A DNA stretch of 20,000 nt from Chromera velia (lineage: Eukaryota; Sar; Chromeraceae). Within the stretch, counting starts at the first letter, position 1. Each line of letters starts with the position of its first letter. The notes under the pieces are model-generated. The model searched no databases and was not told the DNA's origin. It was given only the letters and a program-made list of their open reading frames with translations. Location of the stretch: NCBI GenBank assembly GCA_018398765.1, contig JAHBMJ010002006.1, forward strand, positions 1 to 20,000, read 5' to 3'. The translations under genes and the position numbers were made by a program. This document shows, piece by piece, positions 8,865 to 17,079 of the stretch.

Positions 8865-9376
8865 AGAACACTGAGCTCTCATGGCCAAAGATCGATGACC
8901 GTCTCGATCGTCTGACGATGGACGCCGGAGAGATTGACATGGAGGTGACTGTGAGAGAGAAGAAGGAGATGGTAGTCCAGGCACTCATGCCTGATCAGCA
9001 GAGAGGTCTCCTGTCCGACATCAAGAAGCAGCACCCTCATATAAGGGTGGCAGACCTCACTCAGATCTCGTGGGAAATCATTGAGGAGTGGATGATCTGG
9101 TATGCCTCTTTTGAGAGGAAGGGCCCAACCAAGAAGACGCCGAGGGAGAGAGCAAACCGCGCAAAGGAGAACACCGACCGCAGACCCAGATGCTACTGGT
9201 ATCAGCAGAAGGGGCACTTCATGAATAAGTGCAGAGACAAGGCGGCAGGGAAGCCCAGAGTCCCTCTCCCTGAACAGTCCGGTTCTCCTCCTCCCCAGTA
9301 GCAGCAGCAGCAGCAGTCTTTAGGCTCAGGATCCTAGTCTTCCGGCTCCGGCCAGCAGGGTCAAAAATGACCACAC
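8865..9376 (+). pseudogene. copia gag, 3' part with zinc knuckle
   Basis: The gag frame resumes at LSWPKIDDRLDRL and includes an acidic helical region (MEVTVREKKEMVVQ). A basic stretch (PTKKTPRERANRAKE) precedes the nucleic-acid-binding knuckle at 9191-9232. The knuckle reads C-x2-Y-x4-H-x4-C (CYWYQQKGHFMNKC) instead of C-x2-C-x4-H-x4-C: the second Cys is Tyr, TAT at 9200-9202. A Gln run (CAG repeats) follows, containing TAG at 9299. Another TAG lies at 9335 and a TGA at 9368. Protease follows in the same frame, so gag and pol were one polyprotein, as usual in copia. Confidence 0.75.
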
Positions 9377-10082
9377 TTGGGGTGTAGAGGTACCGCGGTC
9401 CTTTCTCCGGGCGTTGCCATGGGCAATCGCTTCGGGCCGTTGGCAGATGAAGGAGAAGAGGTGGAGTACACGTTGAAGGTAGACAGAAACTTCTACAAGG
9501 CACCTGTAGTAGACTCAGGTGCGAGCAGACATTTCTTTGGACGAGATGTCTCGTCTTGTGTTGTGGAGGTGAGAGAGGAAGAGAGGGAGTTTATGGGGGT
9601 TAAGGGAGGCATCTCTCGTTCCTCCAAGGATATCACCGTAGAGCTCCCCGGAGTGGAGACGGTCAATGGCGATGAGGAGACGACACGTCTTGACAGATCG
9701 TTGTCTCAGTCGGTTCCCCTTTCTCTTTTGTCTGTGAATGGTTTGCATCTCCAGAAAGTGTGTCAGCCGTTTTGGGTTGAACTCCCCAGAAAAAGGGGAG
9801 GCATGTTCCATGCGCGTGTGCATGAGTGAGAAGGTGTTCTTGTTTTAAATATGCGTGGGCGTGCAGCTTTGCAAGGTGTGAATGAGAGGAATGGTTCCTT
9901 TTGTGTGCTCTTGAATGTGGATGCCAGCAGTCAGACAGACGCATCTGTATTGTATGGGGGCTCGTCTTCTTTGCAGAAAGATAGTTTGAGGAGAGCAGCG
10001 GGAGCGCCCGCCACACCGGCTAGGATTACAGAGATCGCGGCGCCTTCAGTTCCCTTCTTCAGGTCAGATGAGTTAAAATTTG
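9377..10082 (+). pseudogene. copia aspartic protease region
   Basis: The active-site motif VVDSGASRHF is at about 9503-9532, with the catalytic Asp codon at 9512. This matches the D-S/T-G-A motif of retrotransposon proteases, which cut the polyprotein. The usual hydrophobic motif and the linker follow. A TGA interrupts at 9827. The frame then continues in phase from 9830 through LNMRGRAALQG to about 10070, where it shifts by one base into the gag-pre-integrase frame. There is no other recognised domain in the second half. Confidence 0.7.
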
Positions 10083-11168
10083 CAAGAAGTTTTGATATGG
10101 TACAAGCGTTTTGGGCACTCGATTGGCACTTGTGTTAGACTGTATACGACTTTGAAGCAGAAAGGTCTAACGTCTCGTATGAGTATGAAAGCATGCGATG
10201 AGATTAAACATGTGTGCCGTTGATGCAGAGAAGTGAATGCACTGATGAAGAGAATCCCTCAGAAGAGTAAAGAAGGCATGGCAAAGGAAGAATTTAATGA
10301 TCGCATCATTTATGATACGCTTTTTTTGCCTGGTGGTAAGCTTGCCTCTGTGATTGTCGATTCTGTGTCTGGCCGTGTGTCTGGAATGATTTTTCCCTCA
10401 AAAGGAAAGGCTGCCCGTCATCTGACTGCTTGGTGTCGGAAGTGGGAGAGACTGGCTGAGAAATTGAAAATAAAAGCAAAGCCCCAGATTGTTTGTACAG
10501 ATAATGAAAAAGAATTCATTGGGGAAAAGAAAGGCCAGTATGAGTATATGTGTGACCAGGAGACCATCGTTTATTAGAGAGGCCTTGTATACACACCGCA
10601 GCCACAAGGGAAGGCAGAGAGAATGAATCGGACGATCAAGCGTCTCCTCTGAAAGTTGCTTTCAGATTTGGATCTGTCTTGGTACTGTGGTAAATGGCTC
10701 TTCAATGGTGTGATCGATGCATTGAATGAGTGTGTGTGCAGTGTGACTGGTATGTCATCTGACACTTTTGTTTTTGGTTCTGAGGCTGCCCGTTCCATTT
10801 CTCCCATCTCTGTTGGTGATCATGTTGTAGTGACTGACCGTCATCCCCTCCCCTCGTCTGGCTTACCTGTTCGTAGGAAAGAAAGAATTTTTTGTGGTTT
10901 CGAGAGTGAGTCTTGCATGGTAGTGATTGTGAAGATAGAGAAGAGACGTGGGTGGAAGCCTTTACGTATGTATCCGAGTGGTGTTTCTTTGATTGAATGG
11001 TATGGGTTGAATACTTCCGCTGACCTTGCAGAGTTTGGAGGTGTAGCAGCTGCATTTGCCGATGATGTGGATCATTTTTCTGACTTCTCTTTCGATGATG
11101 ATGGAGAGGTCGATGCCAATGTGATGGGGGGTGCTGACCTTGTTGCTGTCCTCTCTTCTTCTCGTGTG
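10083..11168 (+). pseudogene. copia gag-pre-integrase and integrase
   Basis: The frame (codon phase of 10101) begins with WYKRFGHSIG, the W-H-R-R-x-G-H pre-integrase motif in which the first zinc His is Tyr (TAC at 10101). CDEIKHVCR-stop-C gives the Cys pair, with a TGA at 10221. The catalytic core has the first Asp in IIYDTLFLPG, the second in CTDNEKEF and the Glu in GKAERMNRTIKRLL. This fits the D,D-35-E pattern of strand-transfer integrases. A TAG at 10575 and a TGA at 10650 interrupt it. From 10653 the frame covers the C-terminal region (DTFVFGSEAARSISPI, VRRKERIFCGFESES) typical of copia integrase tails. Confidence 0.8.
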
Positions 11169-11813
11169 TAGGCAACTTTCTTCGATGGTGCTTCCACTAC
11201 GGCTGTCTGTCAGTTGGAGCACGTCGTAGAGAGTTAGCCAGCAAGTGTTTCTGCACCGTTTTCTCTTCCCTTTTAGGGTGCTGTAGGTTCGCGTCTTTCA
11301 GCCGGCCAACTGGAAGCACGAGCCCAGCAGCAGGGGGTAAAGAGTGAGCGGGAAGAGGCAAAGCAGTCGGAGTGGGACGCTGCACCAGCTGCTGAGTCTG
11401 AAGAGACAGAGAGGGAGGAAGAGATTGTTCTGCCAGACATCCTTGATGATGATTCTCTCTTTGGGGCGAATCTTTTGAAGTCTGATAGCGGAACCACTGC
11501 AGCCGGCCTGCTTGCTCACGAGAGTGGGCCAACTAGCAGCAGAGAAGAGAAGGGAGTGTAGGTAGCACAGGAAGATGAGGGAGTGCAAGAGGTACAGCAC
11601 AATGGGAGGAAGGGGGAGGAGAAAAAAAAGGAAAAAGAAAAGAGACTCACGCGTCTGTCAGTTGATAAAAAAGTTATTGACGTCATGATGACACATATGA
11701 ATTCCCGAAAAGGACATGTCATGGCAACAGAAAAGGAAGTAAGAAATAGAAGTCACGATGGAGCCATGAGAGAAGATCGAACTGAAGAGTTTTCAGAGAA
11801 ATGGGGTCCTTAA
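11169..11813 (+). pseudogene. copia integrase-RT linker, acidic and basic low complexity
   Basis: The integrase frame continues without TGA or TAA for another 214 codons, with TAG at 11169, 11235, 11274 and 11559. It then meets TAA at 11811. The product is acidic (Glu-rich near SESEETEREEEIV and ILDDDSLFG), then Lys-rich. Copia polyproteins usually carry such a poorly conserved linker before RT. A frameshift just after 11813 precedes the first RT motif. Confidence 0.5.
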
Positions 11814-11835
11814 CGTGGGGGGTGTACGAGTTCCC

Positions 11836-12670
11836 GCCGGTTCCTGCAAGAAGACGGGTGATAAAGATGCGGTGGGTCTTAACCTAGAAGATGAAAGGTA
11901 AAAAGAGAGTTCCCAAGGCCAGATTGGTGTGTAAGGGCTTCCAGGATGACAGAAAGAACGTTGAAACCTACAGTGGGACGACAGCCTGGTGGGCGTTGCT
12001 TGTGTGCTGTATGCACTCATGAACTATTGGTTCACGTTTTGGTCATGAGCTGCCAAAAATTCATTTATAGGCAAAAAGTCTTCTTCTAAGGGGCGAAAAC
12101 CCTCCTAAAACTCCACTAAAACCCCCATCAAAAACCATAAAATTCACTGTCTAAAGAAGCTCTACCAAAAATTCAGGAATGCATGCAGCGCGGTTGCTTG
12201 TCTGCTTTGTGTTTGCTTCGAGCAAAGGATAGAAGGTAGGAAAGTCAGACGTTCGCACAGCCTTTTTGACTGCATCGATTTCCGATGATGTGTTCATACA
12301 GCTGCTAGGCCAAGTTCCTGAGGGGTCACCTAAAATGTTCGTGTCTGATGAGGTGAGTCAATTGTTGTGTGCGATGTATGGTCTGAAAGATGCGCCTCGC
12401 CTCTATGGTCAGCACTTCAAACGGATTCAATTTGCCAGAGAGTGTGGATGGGAAGAAGTGACTGAAAGCGTATTTATGAAGAAGGAGGCAGGAAGCGTGA
12501 AGGCTGTGATGGCTGTTCATGTTGATGATTTGCTTGTGTTTTCTGATAATCCCGTGCGTGGTCTCGAGCCTCTGTGCAAACGTTTTAAAATAGATGAGCC
12601 TGAGATTCTTGAGTATGGGGGTGAGATGGGTTACACAGGGATGGAGGTGAAGAGAACACAGGAAGGCTTT
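11836..12670 (+). pseudogene. copia reverse transcriptase, fingers and palm
   Basis: RT motifs in order: IKMRWVLT-TAG-KMKGKK (TAG at 11885; copia RTs often have Trp there), then KARLVCKGFQDD, then a one-base shift near 11975. The frame resumes as LVGVACVLYALMNYW up to the insertion at 12046. After the insertion, DVRTAFLTASIS carries the first catalytic Asp, followed by CAMYGLKDAPRLY. The HVDDLLVFSD motif at about 12516-12545 holds the YVDD-type active-site pair. The domain is cut at EGF (12670) by the 771-bp element. This enzyme would copy element RNA into DNA. Confidence 0.85.
12046..12243. mobile_element. ~198-bp insertion in RT, flanked by GTCA
   Basis: GTCA occurs at 12042-12045 and again at 12244-12247, and removing the sequence between them joins two RT segments in frame (FTFWS to DVRTAF). 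The insert is AT-rich and contains CCAAAAATTCA twice (12053 and 12167 regions). I see no inverted termini or poly-A. It is not a clean GT-AG intron, because the GT-AG excision would shift the frame. Probably a small MITE or SINE fragment. Confidence 0.5.
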
Positions 12671-12674
12671 CATG

Positions 12675-13445
12675 GTTTACCCTGTCTGGTCAAACAAGTT
12701 ACAGTTATACATCCTATGGCAAACTTATGCACTGCCATAGGAGGTCCTATGATAGTACACTGTAACACTATAGGACCTCTTATGGTCAGAGCTTAGGAGT
12801 GTTCATAGGAGTACTATAAACAGTCCTATGGCTGTTGCCCTAGTAAATCCATATGATATACTATAGTACATTCATACCACTACTATGAACTAACGATAGT
12901 AAGAGTTGTTTACTAAATTAGTAAGACTGAACTTATTAGAAAGGTTTGAAATGAATTTATCACTTATCAGAGTATAAAAGTTCACAGCTGCTCACTTTCG
13001 GACCTTACGCTTGTCCTCATCTCTAGATTTGTCTTTCTCTTTCCGGGGAGGGAAGGTTTCTTTCATGGGGCAGAAAGGAATGCAACATAAGCTGGGTTTC
13101 TATGGGTGGTGGGATGTGCTGCCGGGGGCAAGGTGCGCAGAAAGCACGTTTAAAGGCAAACAGATGATTGAAGGCAAACATGGATTCAGGCTGCGAAAAG
13201 ACTTGCTTGTCGTCTTTCCGTATACAGAAGAAGAAGATGAGGCAGGCGCCTTTTTCGTTGATGAGCAAAAATCGGATTCTTGCTAATTGACTCCGATTGG
13301 TATCATTACTTTTGCAGAGACTCCTATGGCAGTCCTATGTATACACCTATGGCAGGTACAGTGTACTGCCATAGTACTTTCCATGGCGGTTCCTAGTAAA
13401 TCTATAGCATTGTAACTGTAACTTGTTTGACCAGACAGGGCAAAC
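12675..13445. mobile_element. 771-bp TIR DNA element inserted in RT
   Basis: The termini are 33-bp inverted repeats with one mismatch (12675-12707 and 13413-13445), starting GTTTRCCCTGTCTGGTCAAA. The flanks CATG (12671) and CGTG (13446) make a 4-bp target duplication with one transition. Removing the element restores the RT frame (EGF followed by VALSQKAYLESI). Subterminal sequence is rich in CCATAGGA and CCTATGGCA words, including a hairpin at about 12735-12785. GTACAGTGTACT lies at 13356-13367, with an inverted match near 12754. No transposase is recognised; the element is non-autonomous. Confidence 0.8.
13011..13286 (+). CDS. unrecognised open frame inside the 771-bp element
   Basis: An open frame of up to 91 codons has no ATG at its start; the first ATG comes about 17 codons in (FMGQKGMQHKLGFYGWW). 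Its composition is protein-like: an aromatic cluster, a basic middle (HGFRLRKD) and an acidic end (YTEEEDEAG). I recognise no domain. It may be captured exon sequence or chance. Confidence 0.2.
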   Translation: MSSSLDLSFSFRGGKVSFMGQKGMQHKLGFYGWWDVLPGARCAESTFKGKQMIEGKHGFRLRKDLLVVFPYTEEEDEAGAFFVDEQKSDSC

Positions 13446-13855
13446 CGTGTTGCTCTCTCGCAGAAAGCTTATCTCGAATCAATCCCTGTACAAAAGGAAG
13501 ACCTTCCCCACAAGTCTTTGTCTCCTGAACTCATTGAGTTATCAGCAGAAGAGGAGACAGATGAATCTCTCGTGAGTGTCATGCAGAAAGTGATGGGTAT
13601 GCTTGGTTGGGTTTATTATACGACTGCTATCTTGCATATCTGTTCAGCGAGCTCTTTCATTACAATTCTTGCCCTTCTGGTTCAAAGCTTGTAGCTGCTT
13701 TGCTTGCATTGATTCATGCGCGTGAGAAGGGTGACTGCCTGCAGTTCAGTGGAGTGGATGATCCGAAGCTTGCTTTCTTTGTTGATGCTGCGTATTCTCT
13801 TTCTCGCTGTGAAAGGAGAAGGGGGTTTGAAGCGTATCGAAGCGTATCTGGTTGA
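13446..13855 (+). pseudogene. copia RT thumb/connection and truncated RNase H
   Basis: After the 771-bp insertion the frame reads VALSQKAYLESIPV. It continues through MQKVMGMLGWVYYTT, the usual connection between RT and RNase H. A shift near 13675 is needed to continue as SKLVAALLALIHARE. FFVDAAYSLSR at about 13765-13805 matches the first RNase H motif (D-A-D/S-Y/F), which degrades the RNA strand. The rest of RNase H is lost; the frame ends at 13855. Confidence 0.65.
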
Positions 13856-14089
13856 TAAGAAGGAAAGCATCACGAACATGAGGTTCTTGAATCTCATGGC
13901 ATGGAAGAGCAAGAGAATCAAAAGAAAACTGCATTATCTAATTAAGTCAATCGAATAGATAGCTTTCACCTTTTCCGTTCTTCCAGATTTCGTTCAGCTA
14001 CTACAGCGCGTTCTTTTGAACCACTTTTTTGGTCTTCTTTTTTGGTTTTTTCTCCCTTTTTGGTCACTCTCCTCCTCCGTTTCCGTAAA
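13856..14089. other. no gene seen
   Basis: Possibly decayed RNase H at first, then T-rich sequence (TTTTTTGG runs near 14025-14070). No LTR end such as TG...CA with an upstream partner could be found. Confidence 0.4.
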
Positions 14090-15523
14090 CACCGGTGACC
14101 CTTGAGGATCTCGAGTCCACTCTCGGCAGACAGGTCATCACCCTGGGGAGAACCTTCATGCCCAGAGGGGAGGCCAAGGAAAGAATGGGTCAGATGGACG
14201 GTGCCTTGGGGAGGCAGGGGAAAGAGATCCAGAGACTCGCTACGGAAGTCTTGCATCTCCAGGGTATGGTTTGTGATCCGTGTGCATGGGTGGTGGAGGG
14301 AATTGAGTTTTTTAACAGGCCTCCGTCCTTCCCCAAAGAGAAGAGAAAGAGGGATACAGAGCAGCTCAGGGAGGGCTCCATTATATTCTAGGCTGTACCA
14401 CTTCATCACTGGATTCGAGCTTCCTTTCGGCATCATCAAGAAGTTTGTCTCTTTCCGGAGGGGCGGCATTCTTATCTTCAGAGATGCTGCTGCAGCTTAG
14501 ACCTTCCTGGATTGTTTTGAGGAGGAGACTGCAGGTTTTGGCATCTCAATCCGATGCAAGTACTGCGGGGGCGTTCGATTCTGGATACGGAGGGGTATAA
14601 AGAGGACGGGCGGGGCTTTCAATGCAGGTGCGGATGATTCAAGTAAGCGCACATATGCCCTCAATTTTAACAGAGGACGTTTGCACCCCCTTCCGAGTCG
14701 GGCTTAGTCTCCCACCCCAGAGAGGGCTGCAAACGCTCCTCTGTTCCCCTCCTTGTTTTTTCCTTCCTCTCTGTAGGCTCCCAGGATGACTCACAGGACC
14801 TAGTCTGTTGTGAACCGAGTGAATGCCCCCTCTGGGGGGGGAGAGAGGGTGAGAGGACAATCTATGTCCATGAAATTCTTTATGGCATAGCACAGACCAG
14901 ACGGGCCTTTGTGGGAACCTCCGGGAGGCCCAGCCCTATCTACTGGCCAGGAGAGGCAAGAACCGAGGGGGAAACCTCCGAAGTGGCAGGAGGGGAAGAG
15001 GGGGGTAGGAGGGGGGGGGTTTATTCAGAATCCGTGTAGAGGCAGCTCAGGGATTCAGATTTCGGGTGTTTCGCAGGGCCTTCGGGGGGGTGCTACAGGG
15101 AATGGAAGGGAGCATGGGGTTGAGGGAGTTCAGTCTAAAGGCAAAGAGTTATTCCACTTTCCCTTTGTCATCCATCCCCCTCCACTCATGCATGGGGGGG
15201 GACGGAACGAAGTTGAGTGCATGAGGGGGGGCGGGATTTACCTAAAACACCGAAAAAGAGCCACCCGGTATATAAATTCGGCCCTGGGGGGGAGAGGGAG
15301 GGAGGAAGGGAAAGGAGAGGAAGGGGTGAGGGGTAAGCTCAAAGATCCTGCTATCCTTTGGTCCTCCGCTCCGGCTCCGGAAGGGGGGAAAAAGAAAAAG
15401 AAGAAAAAAAAGAAGAAGACAAGGGGGTGGAAGGGAAGAAGGATGGAGACGGATGTGGTGATGGGGGATGTGGACGCCGAGAGGCAGAGAGAGAGAGAGC
15501 AGAGAGAGCGGAGAGACGGATAG
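14090..15523 (+). CDS. unknown GC-rich frame punctuated by TAG only
   Basis: One frame (phase of 14102) runs 474 codons without TAA or TGA. It contains TAG at 14498, 14705, 14774, 14801 and 14888 and ends at a TAG at 15521. In its first third, an overlapping frame (14095-14391) reads better as protein: TLEDLESTLGRQ and a coiled-coil-like GRQGKEIQRLATEVLHLQ. It also ends in TAG, and a shift near 14390 would join it to YHFITGFELPFGIIKKF. Later come a Cys pair in IRCKYCGGVRFW and long Gly/Arg/Lys-rich low complexity. I recognise no domain. It may be the upstream part of the UBA gene that overlaps it at 15358, a second retroelement gag, or non-coding GC-rich DNA. Frame choice rests on stop pattern and composition only. 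Confidence 0.3.
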
Positions 15524-16215
15524 AAGAAAACATACGCTTTGTTATGGGTTAGACAAGGGCAGACAGCAAGGCAGTGAGGCAGGCACTAAGGAACGAAGGG
15601 GGGGATGTTGTGAACGCCATCGTCAGCCTCACCTCTTCTTCTTCTTCTTCCTCCTCTTTAGTACTCCGGCCGGCAGAGGGGGGACCACAGGGGGGGATGG
15701 GAGGGAAGGGGAATGAGGGGACAGAACTGGGGGATGTGAAAATGACTGGAGTGGAGGGCTCCGAGAAGAAGGTGAATGGAAGGAGGGAGAGAGACAGGGA
15801 TATAAAGAGAAGAGAGGCCAAAGCCAAGATGCAGAGAGTCCGGGTCCCGGCAGAGACAGCCCTAGAAGACCGAGCCCCCGCTCAGAAGCGTGAAAGGCAG
15901 CCAAGGGGGAGCAAAGATGTGGAAGGGAGGGCAGAAATAAAGGGGCTGGCCAGACCAGAAAAAGCCACCCTTGACGTGAAGGTGCCGAAGTTCTCCATTG
16001 CAACTCCGGAGTTGGATATGCAAATTAACACCCCGGGGCCCACAGAGCAGCAGTAGTAGCAGCAGTCTTTTTCCCCCCCCTGGGTGTCCCCTATCTCTCC
16101 AAGGGGGGAGACGGTGTCGGATACTATGATCAGACAGGGGCCACTGCCGCAGAGAGCCCCCAATAATGATGGAACTGGGGCGTTAAGGGTGCCGGAAGAT
16201 TCGAGTATTTTTTAG
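15358..16215 (+). CDS. UBA-domain protein resembling NAC-alpha C-terminus
   Basis: A Lys/Glu-rich charged region leads into RRIEENIRFVMG, TAG (15550), then SKAVRQALRNEGGDVVNAIV. This closely resembles the C-terminal UBA domain of the nascent-polypeptide-associated complex alpha subunit. The TAG falls where NAC-alpha has a conserved Gln (VMxQ), 23 residues before the Ile of VNAI in both. After the UBA there are Ser-rich, Gly-rich and basic stretches, then VKVPKFSIATPELDMQ. A Gln run follows in which two TAG codons (16054, 16057) lie between CAG codons. The next in-frame TAG is 16213 and a TGA is at 16225. The NAC beta-barrel domain that should precede UBA is not seen, so this is a NAC-like UBA in another protein, or a rearranged or decayed gene. 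The start is unknown. Confidence 0.5.
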
Positions 16216-16227
16216 ATTCGAACTTGA

Positions 16228-17079
16228 CTTTTTAATCCGAACTTTTTAGGTGTTTTTAAAACAAAATCACCTCGTTAAAAAAAAAAAAAAACTTAAGCGT
16301 CACAAACCAATTTTTTTTTTTCATCAGTTTTTTTGTTTCCACTTTAAAAAATGACCTCATTTAAAAGTGTATTTTTGAAAATTTCTAGGAAAGTTTAGTG
16401 ATTTAAATTTTTTTTCAATAAGCAAGATATTGTATGCACTAGCTAATTCTGTGTATGGTAGTCTCATAATGATTAATTGGTAGAAGACTTGCATGCGGAG
16501 GACTCTACCAAAAGTTTATCTGCAAAACCAGTTGGTATAATGGCATGTATGCTTTCACTAAGTTTCGACCTAATTTTATTTCAGTGTGATTCAATTGCAT
16601 TAAATAAACTAGTTAACACAGCAGAAAGAGTGTATGCAATCAATTGAAATTACAATTCATGAAATTTAAACTTCGTGCAATCCGGATCGGGACAAGAAAA
16701 AAGTGAATATTTAATTTAAAATTATAATTCCTAGTATAATTCATTTAAAACTTAGCTAAAAATTTATACTATAAATATTTTTATAGGATTTATTACCGAT
16801 TTAAGTATAAACAATTTATTAATAGTACAATAAATATGAATAAAAAGTTAAAATTGTCATATTATATAGCAAAATATAATAAAATAAACAAAAAAACGGA
16901 GATTAAAAAAAAAGGAAACTATTTGATCTGATGTGTCTTTTTGCACTGATACTAATAACAACTAAGAAAATAGACATAATAACATTTCAATATAAAACCA
17001 AATCTTTAATTACAGAAGCGCTTTAAGCATTTATTCGATTTCTACTGTATGTTTTTTAATTTTCTTCTGGTGTATCATG
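16228..17079. other. AT-rich intergenic DNA, no gene seen
   Basis: Very AT-rich with homopolymer A and T runs and no open frame of note. It separates the plus-strand UBA frame from the convergent minus-strand gene. Confidence 0.6.

Larger units (their letters stand above)
6336..13958 (+). mobile_element. degenerate Ty1/copia LTR retrotransposon
   Basis: Domain order is gag with zinc knuckle, aspartic protease, gag-pre-integrase plus DDE integrase, acidic linker, reverse transcriptase, RNase H. Integrase before RT identifies the copia superfamily. The element is inactive: it carries many in-frame stops, at least four frameshifts and three insertions. I could not find LTRs, a primer-binding site or a polypurine tract, so the outer limits are those of the readable coding sequence only. 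The real element probably extends further on both sides. Confidence 0.85.

Noticed and set aside
12046..12247. Intron in the copia RT
   Set aside because: A GT-AG excision (GTCATG to GAAAG) leaves RT out of frame, whereas removal between the two GTCA copies keeps it in frame.
6336..14089. Copia LTRs
   Set aside because: I compared the sequence before gag with that after RNase H and saw no long direct repeat; the limits of the element remain unknown.
16480..16530. tRNA-like stretch with GGTAGAAGACTTGC and CTCTACC
   Set aside because: There is no T-arm GTTCRA motif and no acceptor stem pairing; only a short hairpin is present.
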